Assembly: GCA_028554645.1 (NCBI GenBank)
Contig: JAQOOI010000034.1
Span: forward strand, 1-48,422
DNA length: 48,422 nucleotides
Source of the DNA: Omphalotus guepiniiformis
Lineage: Eukaryota; Basidiomycota; Agaricomycetes; Agaricales; Omphalotaceae
Direction: 5' to 3'
Translations under genes and position numbers: made by a program
Notes under the pieces: model-generated
Told to the model about the DNA's origin: nothing
The model's database searches: none
The model's input: only the letters and a program-made list of their open reading frames with translations
Part shown: positions 33,530 through 43,880 of the stretch, piece after piece
Layout of the letters: each line of letters begins with the position of its first letter
Numbering within the stretch: the first letter of the stretch is position 1

Positions 33530-33790
33530 ACATTGAGCCACCTGCGCGCTTCGTTGACCATTCTCAAATCACCACTTCATTGCTGATCACCCTCTCCACC
33601 TCCGCTCGCTTCATCATTTTCAATACGAGCCACCCATCCCCACCCCTTCATCCGCTTCATTCCAAATCCGTCTCCACCTCCGACTCAAACCACCCTTGCC
33701 ACACCCGCTTCATCGCCTTGAACTCGAACCACATGCACACGTCGCCCCTCCAATTTGAACTACCCATCCCACACCCGCTTACTCAAACCA
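33530..33790. repeat. Degenerate CA/CT-rich tandem repeat
   Basis: Irregular units containing ACTCGAACCAC/ACTCAAACCACC and CACACCCGCTTCATC recur at roughly 45-60 bp. Low complexity; no gene proposed. Confidence 0.6.
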
Positions 33791-34126
33791 CCGTGTCTTG
33801 GTCATCATCCTCTCCTCCACCTTTGCCAAGATTTGGACAGCCGACAGAAACGAGTTTCATGAAGTTGGTGACAACGACCAACCTGATGCATGGGCGCCCA
33901 CGTTAAGATTGACTAGGAGCACATGAAGTCTGTGACCAGAGTGAGCAGTTCTTTCGTAACGAGATTTGTGCACTTGTATCAGAGCGTGAAGGACTGGAAT
34001 TCTGTTGATGTGAGCTTGGTGGCTTGCGGTGTAAAAATAACATCAATCCATGATATTCTGGTTTCGAAGATTCTAGAACTTGAAGAAAAATCCAAAAATT
34101 TACGAATGACACTTGCCAACGGTGAC

Positions 34127-34170
34127 CGACGCAACGCTGAACCGACACAACGCAACGTCGGACCGACGTG
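34127..34170 (+). repeat. 21 bp minisatellite R4, copy a
   Basis: About two units of ACACAACGCAACGTCGGACCG, ending ACGTGGGCACTT. The same unit and a similar end occur at 47535-47645. Confidence 0.8.
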
Positions 34171-34239
34171 GGCACTTGGTATGTGGTGCTGATATATTGC
34201 ATTCTTAACCTGATAACCAACAATGATGCTACAATGAAA

Positions 34240-34335
34240 TGCGGCCCAAGTGTATATTCCGACGTAATTAATATACATTTGACATAATTCACCACCCTGC
34301 GATTCGTGCACGCCTTAAGATACTACTAGTGGAGG
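34240..34335 (+). repeat. Dispersed non-coding repeat R5, copy b
   Basis: Match to 21640-21790. It lies about 110 bp beyond the stop of the minus-strand gene ending at 34445, so it may be 3'-UTR or downstream sequence of that gene family. Confidence 0.6.
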
Positions 34336-34444
34336 ATATTACATAGCAAGAGCGACGCGGTCTGCCAATATGAAAAATTCGCCTCCCATGAATTCCGGCT
34401 AAGTAAGCACCTCCAAGTGCTCAGGACCAAGGAGGCGCGCGAAG

Positions 34445-35506
34445 TCAGGGCTCGTCCTTTGCAGTGTAGGATCCGGAAACTTCTAACTTGCACAAGCCTG
34501 CGAGAATTTTCAACATTAAGTACGCTCCCTTCCCTGGTTCGGGCGTGGCTCTGTCTCGCAACTCCTCCACGTCGTCTCTCAGGGCACTCAAGCGCTGCAG
34601 CGACAAGACCACGTGCGCCAAAGCCTGTTTGCGATATTCCCCAAGCACCTTAAGCAGATATAGGCTTTCGTCGTGAACTTGGAGTTTGCGGGCATTGCCA
34701 CCGAGCTTGGTCCGAAGCTGGAGGAGAAGCTCGGATCGAGCCGAGGACACATTGAGACGTTCAAAGACGAGCAGCTCATACAGCTGGGATAACTGAAGCT
34801 CGAGCTTCTCAATGCCATGCAGTTGAAGATTGGCTTCAATGAGTAGGTCCCGAAGATAAGTTGAAACATGGTAGAACATGTTCAAGTCCTTCTCCACCGT
34901 GCCGTTCAAATAGATCCTAGAATGGAAGGGAGCCGCGAAGCGGGCTTTGCATTGAGCTCCTTTGATGGCAGATGTCGTCTGTCCATTGACTGCTAGAAGA
35001 CTGAGAACCGAGTATGAGTGGTTACTGAGGTACAAGAAGAGAGTATCAACTGACATGTCCGCAGCGCCTTCCACTTTTGACCCTAACTTCTGTACACCCC
35101 GGCCGTGTCTACCAGCATCTTCAATGAAATATATGAGTGCATCAACTGTGACATGTGCATAACACATCGTAAGATATCTTGATGGGGGGCGGAAGTGACG
35201 ACGCTACACACCTATCAGATCCTTCTTGGTGAGGTCAGATTCACTGCGTCGAACCAACGCCAGTAAATCCTTGATCGTCATCTCTGCTTTCTTGATATCC
35301 AACGCCAACGCCAACGCTGGGCCGCCGCAAGAGCAATTGGTCAGGGCCGTATCAAAAGTTGAGACCCGACTCTCCAACGTGGTAGAAACCTGGGATGCCA
35401 TGTCGAAGCTGACGCAACACGCAAACAACAACATCCAAAGCAGACTAAATGTAAGCCACAATGGCCACACTGGACATCGCAGAGGATTATGATCGATCAA
35501 GGGCAT
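34445..35506 (-). CDS. Membrane-anchored helical protein (Agaricomycete family)
   Basis: Two exons (35506-35212 and 35145-34445) give exactly 332 codons including the stop. A hydrophobic N-terminal helix (LWLTFSLLWMLLFACCVSF, about residues 16-34) should act as signal anchor. The rest is mostly alpha-helical, with the family landmarks STTLESRVSTFDTALTNCSC, GGPALALALDIKKAE, GRGVQKLGSKVEGAAD, LNVSSARSELLLQL, RTKLGGN and YRKQALAHVVLSLQRLS. I know this pattern from unnamed, multi-copy Agaricomycete proteins in which the Asn-Cys-Ser-Cys-Gly motif is well kept. Function unknown. The regular helices resemble a four-helix or spectrin-like bundle, which is inference. Confidence 0.75.
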
Positions 35507-36659
35507 TGCGATTTACAATGAACACTTTAGGAGTAAAACTTTGTGCTTCTTGAGATATGTGTATGGGAAGGATGACGGCAAGAAAGACTTGATCGCAATT
35601 CTCTGTTTAGCTTCTTTATATACGGTGGACGCTGGTTGACGGCTGTTTTCATGCATCACATTAGAGAACTGCAAAGACAAAGAACCTTTGTTCGCGGCTC
35701 GGCCCGCAAAACGCTAGAGAGGAGTCTTAGGGTTAGGTCTTAGGGAACAGTCTTTATGTCCGTCGTTCGTTAGAGCCGCATGATCAAATGGAGGAAATTG
35801 TGGACAGTGAAGGCAGTGCATAGACGCATAGACGAGTTACAGCCTTAGCTTTGTACATTATTCAATACCAGAATAAACATTTGAATAAGATAACAACTGA
35901 CACCGAAGAAGAAACCCTAAACTCGCTCGAAATGGTTCTTCTTTGCACGATGGGAGACCAGGCTGTCTTGAGAATCAAAACGGCCGTCGATCTATATATT
36001 ACCGTATGTGAAACGTGATTCGCAATGCTTTCATTCATGTTCATATTCATATACCTGTTCTCTACTGCCTATTTGAGCTTTCTGCACCTAAAGTATACTA
36101 TCCAGGGGGATGAGTGACTATGCCAGGTGCCCAATCATGACTTTGGCTAAAGCGTGGCTTCGGGTTAACAGATTCATCATCATGCCTAGCTCCTGGATGG
36201 CTTCGTTAAGTGGGGGAACTGCACGAGTGTGCATTTGGTATGATCTTGAAGCAGACTTGATGTGCTTCAAAGATGGGGTGAGCTATATTGCTCCTGAGAC
36301 AGACAATTGTTTCCAGACGGGCTAACTTTCACAACATTCATGCATGTTCGATACATAAGACCGTATATTCAGATAGTCTTTCAAATGTGCAGACCAAAAA
36401 AGTACATGCCAAAGTCTCTATACAACACAACATAGCCATTAAATACGATTATCATGGTGTTACAAAGTTCAGACATAGGTTCATCACGCAGCGACAGAGG
36501 AGCCCGCCTCGAATCCCGCCTCAGTGTTTTGCACAGAACCTGATGAAAAATAGAAAGTGTGAGTGAGTAAATGAGACAAGTAACCAGAATTGCCTCACTC
36601 GTTACTTCCCGCAACTCGATGTTTACAGTCTGTTCCAGACTCGTTAGTTCTTAGGAACT
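35507..36659. other. Intergenic, no supported gene
   Basis: About 1.15 kb. Short frames only; a CTTAGGGTTAGGTCTTAGGG tract at 35727-35746 is a chance-level short repeat. Promoter of the gene at 34445-35506 is expected here. Confidence 0.5.
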
Positions 36660-37486
36660 TCATGTTGAAGTGCAAAGGCAGAAAAGAACTACCTCGTTTT
36701 GTGTCGTTTCTTCGCTCACCTCTTCCCTCTCCCGGTCGCCAGAGGTTGGTGCTGCTCCAAATATATTAGCATGACAAGAAGTTACACGAGCTTCAACACC
36801 ACTTACCGAGGGCGGCAATTACGGATTCTGTCATTGTAGCTATCTTAAATCGATCAGCAAAAGGGTTCTCAGCCTGAGAGTCTCCCTTCGCTAGTTCATA
36901 GGGATCGAATGCTTGAGTTGGACTGATGACGAGAGAGCGCAATTCTCCCTTCAACATCTTGCCGTGGTCGTACAAAAAGTCAGCACGGATTTTTCTTGAT
37001 GCTGTCTGTTCCAATCTCAGGTCATTAGTATCACAAACCAAAAATAGATTCAAATTGCTTACAATAGTCAACGTTTTATCGCGAGCGACTCGCTCCTTGA
37101 GTTCGTTTATCATCATCCAGATATCGAAGAATTTGAGCAGATTGCGTCGTTTGGTTCCCAATATCTTGGAAATGTCATGATGCTCTGCGGCGTGTCTGCG
37201 AGATCGCAAAGTGTCAATAGACGGAGACGAATTGGAACATCGCGACCACTCACTCTTGAGCTCGCTTTGCGAGTGCATCGTAAATTCTTTTATCAGTGTC
37301 TGTTTTGACCCAGGCTCCGACTTGTCCCAGCAAGGTGTGCATCAAATCAATATCTTGCGCTGTAACCTGTAGTACAGCACGCCGTGAGAGCCTGGAAACC
37401 AACGAAGCAGTCTTTGGACCACTAGCATCCGCAATGAACGAGCCAACGGTACAGACATCTGCTACTACTGTGAGGGGGTCGGTCAT
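36660..37486 (-). CDS. Unrecognised helical protein, about four exons
   Basis: The ATG at 37486 (MTDPLTVVADVC) opens exon 1. Introns of about 50-60 bp (GTGAGTGGTCGCG; GTAAGCAATTTG; GTAAGTGGTG) join exons coding for SGPKTASLVSRLSRR, HHDISKILGTKRRNLLKFFD, IWMMINELKERVARD, SRKIRADFLYDHGKMLKGEL and NPFADRFKIATMTESVIAALG, and a final acidic exon. The last exon (to about 36660) is less sure. Mostly alpha-helical with a central basic patch; no motif I can name. Its start is 390 bp from the divergent kinase-like gene. Confidence 0.5.
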
Positions 37487-37876
37487 CGCTTTGTAGGCAG
37501 GAAGCTTCAAGACGCTAGAGCCTCAGATATATATGGTCCTTGGGCTTTTCATTTGACGCCTTGTCTTCGGTAGCATATATGAGGTTGAAAACAATGAAAA
37601 GCCTAGAATACCCATGGTGACAGGACGTATGAATCGGCACTGAATCGGCACTACATCTAGTACGTGTTTGATACTATTACTAGAGTAAATGGCATGCTGG
37701 TGGCATGCGTCGTATTCAATGTTAAGAAAGCTCTGTTTCCCACGATCGAATGTGGGTCCATGTAGGTCTACCAGATAAGGTAATGCTCATTGTTGACTGC
37801 TTTGAGCTTTCTGTGGTGTGGGGTCCCGCTCTTCTCCGGACATTTGGTCACCTTTCCCCTGCACCTCTCTCTGTGG

Positions 37877-39218
37877 ATGTCTGAAGAGCCTCCAGATCGA
37901 CTTCGAATTTTGGATTACGAGGAGTTCTGGCGCGACCATTACCACTGGCTCAAAGAATCTGGTTATGAACTTCGTCCTCGATATCATCCTGATTGGGTCG
38001 CGTCATGGAAGGGCACAAAGGTCTCTGTCTTGTGTGAGGATGGATGCCCAGCTTTCGTGAGTGATAACTCAACCGTCCTCAACCTAGTCCTAATAGCAAC
38101 AGAGTCCCGTCTTTCTGGACGCCGTCCGTATTGAAGACGGCACAATTGTGATGCTCAGGCGAGCAGACCTACCATCCATATCTGATGAGCTCAAAATAGT
38201 GCGCATCTTTTCCTCAGAGCCTGCGCGTTCCAACCCTCAGAATCATTGTGTACCAACATATGAAAAACTGAGTATTCCAGAGGACCCGGAGAATGTGGTT
38301 GTTGTCATGCCATTTCTCGTACCCTGGGACCAACCAGCATTCAAAACTTTTGGGGAAGTCGTAGACTTCTTCACCCAGATATTTGAAGTGAGTTATGAGC
38401 TCAACAGTGCGGAATCAATGTTAACTATGAACCAGGGGTTGCAATTCATGCACAGCATGCATGTTGCTCACAAGTGAGTTTCACTATTAACTAGTGAAAG
38501 CAGACCGTCCTTTATTCCTGTTTAGCGATATCAAGTTTGGTAACATAATGATGGATTGGAAACCCTTGTACGATGCACCTCCACACCCCGTTAGTAGCCG
38601 CAGGAGACGAGACTGGAAGGGTTTCGTGAAGACTCGTAGCAGGACAGAACATCCCGTCAAATACTATTTCATTGATTTCGATTTGTCCGAACAATATCTG
38701 CCTGAAAATGGCCCACCTCGACATGTCCCAGGGTACGGAGGAGATCAATCTGTTCCAGAATTCAACAAACAGGAACCTTGTGATCCCTTTCCAGTCGACG
38801 TCTACTGTTTGGGGAACATGATTCGAAGTAGATTCATCGTCGTCTGTATCTTCTGCTGTCAGTCTCACTGTTTTCCGCATCTCATATTTTGTTTTTGCAG
38901 GGAGATATGTTCAGCTCGCCAAAACGTGGGTTCGAATTCATGAACGAACTCGTCACGGATATGACCCAAGAGGATCCTACTAAACGACCGACCATGGACG
39001 AGGTTGTTACACGCTTTAATACTATAACGAAAGGATTAAGCTCGTTGAAGCTACGATCCCGGATTGCCAGTAAGAAGGAGAACTTGATCAGCCGAGTTTT
39101 CCGCACCCCTCTGCATTGGTCACGACAAATGGTCTACGTAGCCAAACGGACGCCTGCGATACCAGCAGCTTCATTAAACACTCATTTTTTTGCTCTATTC
39201 TCCAATACACCAGGCTAG
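37877..39218 (+). CDS. Protein-kinase-like protein with altered catalytic motifs
   Basis: ATG 37877 (MSEEPPDRLRILDYEEFWRD). Exons join to the block order of an Agaricomycete protein-kinase-like family: ESGYELRPRYHPDWVASW, FLDAVRIEDGTIVMLRRADL, NHCVPTYEKL, VVVMPFLVPWDQPAFKTFGE, GLQFMHSMHVAH, DIKFGNIMMDW, VKYYFIDFDLSEQY, EPCDPFPVDVYCLGN, FMNELVTDMTQEDPTKRPTM and DEVVTRFNTI. The catalytic loop spliced across the intron near 38474-38523 reads HND instead of HRD; Asp and the downstream Asn are kept. The DFG-equivalent reads DFD. It may therefore be weakly active or a pseudokinase. The exon 4/5 junction near 38835-38900 keeps frame only with a weak GTC donor, so an error or frameshift there is possible. 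Confidence 0.7.
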
Positions 39219-39687
39219 TTTGGCTGCCGACTGTCGTTACGCCTATCTCGCTGAAACTTGCTTCATTTGAGTATATACCCTGGATACATTTGTTATTGCA
39301 TCTTATCTTGACATACATGAAGCTCGTGAAGTGTATTCATCCCCTGTATGCGAAGTGGGGACATGGGTACTACTTACTGACTTCAAAGTCAGTAGGATCC
39401 TGTAGGATTTAATGCTGCCTTACCGATGCCAGAGTCAGTTACGCAAAGACGGCACATAGAAACCCGTCAGGACTTCACGCGATCGCCCGACTTCGACAGT
39501 TCATTTACGAGAAGGTCTTCAGACTACGATGGCCTATGTTCTTGTTTCACTATGGTCTCCTCTAATATAATATCGGCTCGAAGTGCTCACAGACAAAAGC
39601 AAGAGCGAGGCAGTTTGAACATTGCCGAATGACTATGGAGGACGGTACAAAAGTGAGAAGTTTAGACATACAAACATACGCGTCACA
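39219..39687. other. Intergenic between convergent genes
   Basis: About 470 bp between the kinase-like gene and the RING gene. No coding or repeat signal was seen beyond short frames. Confidence 0.45.
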
Positions 39688-40312
39688 TTATCTACGAGAA
39701 GCTGCGCGAGACTTCGGAAGAAAAGGTGGCCATCGAAATGTCTTGGTAGGAGGCGCTTCAATATCTCGATCCTTCGCCAGCGCTGCTACCGACTGTCTAA
39801 GGGAATAGGAGACCACCGGCGGACGGTCAATGGTGTTGTTACACATAGCGCACTTCATCGTTTTCCAGCAGCGGCGTTGTTTTTTACGGCGCTGTTCTTC
39901 TAAATGGCGAATTGCTTGCCCCGTCAAACAACTGCCACACATAGTGTGACCACAAGGTAATCTGAAAATCCTGGTCAGTATCTGCGCGAGGGCCGACAAT
40001 TAAGCTGCATACACGCATGGTTGCCAAGCTGTGTCCCAGCAAACTGGACACCTGTGCAGATATTCCTGTTCCTCACGAAGAGCCTGAAGAGTAGCCTTGA
40101 GGGTCTACAATGATGTGAGGGACAAGTGTATCGGAGGAGTTGATTACGCGCACCTGAATTTCAGCTTTAGCTTCGCTCAGTTGCCCTGTTCTGGGTGTGC
40201 TGTGCGACGGAGACCGTTGCTGGGGAAGAGGATTCGGTCGAGATTTGTAGGTTACTAATGGCGTATTATTGGTTTTCAGATCCATCCTAGCTAGTGGATT
40301 AGCGTCTTTCAT
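39688..40312 (-). CDS. Small RING-finger protein (putative E3 ubiquitin ligase)
   Basis: Three exons from ATG 40312 (MKDANPLARMD) to TAA 39688-39690. A short disordered N-terminus is followed by a helix (TLKATLQALREEQEYLH). The RING domain reads RCPVCWDTAWQPCVLPCGHT, then MCGSC, and after a Lys/Arg-rich insert CAMCN, which gives the C3HC4 order with the histidine in CGH. The intron between the first and second Cys pairs (GTATGCAGC to TTTTCAG) is needed to complete the domain. About 170 residues in total. After the RING come RPPVVSYSLRQSV and a basic tail. Substrate unknown. The 460 bp inverted-repeat element starts about 310 bp upstream. Confidence 0.75.
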
Positions 40313-40622
40313 ACTGGAGTGAATTGGAATCAAACCTGTGAATTGAATCTCTGTGTGAGACGGAGTTAGGACACGGCTCAACTGTGGTGAGGTTGAATCA
40401 AAGGTTATGGGCTCAATTTCGAAAGCGCAAGCATTTTATGGTATTCCGATGAAAGAACCGCGCGCGACAAAGAGACAAAGGGGAGGGGAGGAACGTGTAA
40501 CATCTAAAATTCCCGAGGACTTCAGATAAGAAAGAGTCCAGGAATGAGCAATATGGGATGAAGGAGACTGGCGGTTCAGACGTATTTTGATGGCATAGAC
40601 AGAACGTCAGGAATAGGGTAGA

Positions 40623-40741
40623 GACGAATCGGAAGACGCCAAGTCTTCGCAACTCTCAGCAAAGCCTGAAGCTGAAGCATTGAAGCATTGAAGGCCTGAC
40701 ACCAAGTCAGACAGATTTGGACGAAGACACCGAGTCCTCGT
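40623..40741 (+). repeat. Triple-hairpin repeat, copy 6
   Basis: Standard hairpins with an extra insert of about 27 bp holding tandem GAAGCATT between the first and middle hairpins. Left arm of the 460 bp element. Confidence 0.85.
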
Positions 40742-40991
40742 GATGCTTTCTCGATGGATGATACGATGGGTAGCTATAGTTAGTTGGCTGGACCGAGATA
40801 AGATGAACTTGAAAATAGTTTAAGCGCTTTAGCGCCAAAGCGTGTGAAAAGAGAAAGCGCGCACGATCACGCGCACGAATCACGATGTCGGGGGACGAAG
40901 CCTGGTATACGAATTAGAAAACGCTTGAAGTTCTTCCTCTCAACGGTTCCAATCGCTACTGTCAAATACAAACCTTGATGCCCACGAAACA

Positions 40992-41082
40992 TCACGAGGA
41001 CTTGGCGTCTTCGTCGATATTTGTCTGACTTGGTGTCAGGCTTTGCTGAGAATTGTGAAGACTAGGTGTCTTCCGATTCGTC
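40992..41082 (-). repeat. Triple-hairpin repeat, copy 7
   Basis: Right arm of the 460 bp element: GAGGACTTGGCGTCTTC, CTGACTTGGTGTCAG and GAAGACTAGGTGTCTTC. No gene start is seen within 1.5 kb to the right. Confidence 0.85.
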
Positions 41083-41686
41083 GTTGCATTGGGCCTTCAT
41101 CGTCGTTTCACTATATGCGCGTTATCTCTGTCGCCTATACCCCTTCGATTTAACTCAAAATACACCGGAACATGCGTCATATCATCTGATATCTCTACAT
41201 TGACACCATTATCGACGTTGGGCGACGTCGGAGCTGATGAATAGTGCTTGACTTAAAACACATTCTCGGTATTTCCAAAATCTTTCTAACTCTCAGAATT
41301 CACTAACTAACTGAATCTCGATAGTTGAATGCCCCCTCTTAACCCGGCCGCCGAGTCATGAAGTGTAATTGAACTCACTAGGTATGGTCATCCTTCTTGC
41401 CTCTCATTTTATGTCCTTCCGTTGTCCTTGGTGGAAGGCGTGCGCTAACCTTTGACTCGACAGAAATTCTAGTCGACAGATGAAGACTCGTAATGGAAAA
41501 TTCATCGATCGAGTTGATGAGTTTCGAAGAGCATGGATCCCTAGCACTATGAAGCGCTAGACTAGACGACAGATGCATCGATGCAGACTCCCACCGGAAA
41601 TTGAAGTTTTGTTCCTGCTTTCGTCGTCTTTAGTGCTTCAAAATCATATAGGCAACGTTTGGTCAAACGCCGTTGAATTCGTTCGA

Positions 41687-41822
41687 ACCTCTGGGTTTGA
41701 GTTGTTTTGGGTGAGTTTAATGCCATCCGTCGGTTGATATGTACTAACTGTTGCGTACAGGCACGTTAGATGGATATATATATGTTGTTTTCATACACCC
41801 TACATGAGAGGCCAGCGCGAGA
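41687..41822 (+). repeat. Dispersed repeat R3, copy b
   Basis: Second copy of the 32446-32577 repeat. Here R3 runs straight into an R2 copy, whereas at 32.5 kb it does not. Confidence 0.7.
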
Positions 41823-42176
41823 GAACTACGTTTATTGGTTTTGAATGCCTCGACGTCCGCCGTCAACGTGCTGGAAAATGTCTTGGCGGCGACCAACATA
41901 TCACTGGCGGTATGTGATGACTTGGTGCCCGGTTGGTTCAGCGTCACCAGCTTGGTGATGGTTGTGGAGACCTAATACTGGAACGCTTGCTCACCGTTGG
42001 CCGCGGTTATTTTTTACGTCAGAGCTGGTGAGTTGGGTTGTAGACTTGGACCCCATTCATTTATGCTGATTGCTCAGGCAGGAATGTTCAGAACCTCTAT
42101 TTTTGTTTTTTGGATTTGTAGAATAGGTTTCCCGTCCGACAATAGGTTTCCCATCCGACGTCGGTCGAAGCCGTGT
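41823..42176 (+). repeat. Dispersed repeat R2, copy c
   Basis: Same ordered landmarks as copies a and b (GCGACCAACATAT, CAGCGTCACCAGCTTGGTG, CCGTTGGCC, CAGGCAGGAATGTTCAG, GAATAGGTTTCCCGTCCGAC). The GGTTTCCC(G/A)TCCGAC end is tandemly doubled. Confidence 0.7.
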
Positions 42177-42589
42177 TTTTGGGTTTAGATATCATAATGC
42201 AATTGCGTTCAGAGCAAACAAAACATGCATCATGGACTTGAGGCATGGATTGCTGCCGCAGCGCCGATCTCAAGTTATTCAAGCTCTTCTACTCTTTGTC
42301 ACAACCTAGTAAGCGCAAACACGGAAAGTGGTTTCAAAAACTGTCTTCCCTTGGCCTACAATGAACACAATTGCAAAAGAACTATCTTTGCGCATGTTTT
42401 TGCGCGAGTCATGAGTCAAGGTACCAAGTTCGATCCTGAGGAACGATCTAGCCCAGTAAACGGTCAACATCGGCTGTCGACAGCGAGTACAATTATTTTC
42501 GTGTTTACCCCTACTAATTTTGGTCTTCTCTAGTTGACGAGGGAATCGGATGTGAGTTCGCTTCAGATAAATTGCTTGTATATGCTTAC

Positions 42590-43880
42590 TTGGTGCTAAG
42601 ATGACACTGGTTGTTGCTGTTTGCGAGACCTGTCCACCAGGAGGCGTGGAGTCCATGATATCCGTTCTTCTTAACTTATTTGATACTAGAGCGTCTCTCA
42701 TGAAGCTGGTGATAGTCATGATTGACCGCGAAGTGGCGCATACCGGTGCGTTTAATTTATTCGTATAACGAAATAAACTTACTTCGTGCAGAAAATGAGG
42801 CTTTACTTTTCCGCAGCAACAGTACCTGTACCCGCTTCTTGTCTGCATTTGCGAAGATCCATGGGTACAACTATCTGCGGGGTCTTGTCATGCCTCTTAT
42901 CAAGTGCATGGAGTCTTTGCCTCCCGGGCGGGTACGAGTCGGATCCGGCCAAAGTGGGAGAACAAGATGTCATACAAAACCGAAAGGATATCGCTTTCGT
43001 AGCCAAATCGTTCCTTGATAGCATCACAGCTTCCACAGAGGCCCTGCCTTCGTGAGTACTCAGAATTTCGGCTTGTCATGATCTAATGATGCCTTCCAGC
43101 GCATCTTTCGTGAGATTTGCGTGCACATAGCTAAGACAGTGTCAGTATTGCGAATCTTTGAAATTTCTATATATTGACGATTATTTACAGTTCCCAGCGG
43201 TGGCCGGATGCCAAGTTTGCTGCTCCTGGGGCATTTGTGTTTCTTCGGTATGACTAAGTCGCAACAGAATGCTGCTGTTCCTGACTCCACCATAGATTTA
43301 TTTCCCTTGCGGGAGTCGCTCCTGAAACGATAGACCTTGAGATACCGGGAGATGGTCTACGTCGTGGTTTGACTCTCATTGCGAAGATCATTCAAAACCT
43401 AACATCGCTCATGTCACACGCTTCTTGAGTGAATTCAACGTGAGTCATGCTAATTGCAATATTGGGCATTGTAATTCATTCATTTGACTAGCGATACAAT
43501 CTGGGCGAAGACGACGACGGCGACGAGCGGTTGGGCACGACATCTGATGACACCGACATTCTGGTGTTGCATCGTTTCTTCGTTAAGCATGCTGATAAAA
43601 CAGGAAAAGCGTTGCTCAGTACGCCGAAAGCCTCTGCAGAAGGTGATACTTCCGCGGTCAATAGCAAGAGAGCTTGGGATCATCTTTTGCACATTTCTTG
43701 TAGATCTTGGGTCCCCGATGGTGAAGTCCCAAAGATCTCTTCTCTAGACAAGAAGAACCATCGCGAATATAAGGAATTGATGGCTAGATGTGCCTATCGA
43801 TCGACAGAGTCCGTTCAAGACATACTCCTTGTAGCTGCACCACCCAGGGCAATTAGTGACTGTTTGTGGCAAGCTCATGA
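42590..43880 (+). pseudogene. Broken neurofibromin/IRA-type RasGAP fragment
   Basis: The order of blocks is that of a fungal RasGAP domain, which accelerates GTP hydrolysis by Ras: VAVCETCPPGGVESM, SVLLNLFDTRASLM, MIDREVAHT, LLFRSNSTCTRFLSAFAKIH, GYNYLRGLVMPLIK, GYESDPAKVGEQDV, FVAKSFLDSI, FREICVHIAKTV, RWPDAKFAAPGAFVFLR, GVAPETIDLEIP, LIAKIIQNL, VTRFLSEFN and SDDTDILVLHRFFVKHADK. The frame shifts near 42930 and again at the 43054-43100 junction. About 20 residues after IIQNL are missing, with another frame change. Introns are retained. It is a partial, unprocessed copy and is followed at an intron by DOA10 sequence. Confidence 0.75.

Larger units (their letters stand above)
40623..41082. mobile_element. 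460 bp MITE-like element with triple-hairpin arms
   Basis: Bounded by GACGAATCGG and its exact complement CCGATTCGTC. The arms are copies 6 (40623-40741, plus) and 7 (40992-41082, minus) of the triple-hairpin repeat. The inner 250 bp carries TTTAGCGCCAAAGCGTGTGAA, also found beside copies 2 and 4, and GC-rich CGCGCACG repeats. I see no target-site duplication next to the ends and no coding capacity. Confidence 0.75.

Noticed and set aside
42306..42848. Long minus-strand open frame of 180 codons
   Set aside because: It is antisense to clear RasGAP sequence on the plus strand from about 42590 and shows no family resemblance.
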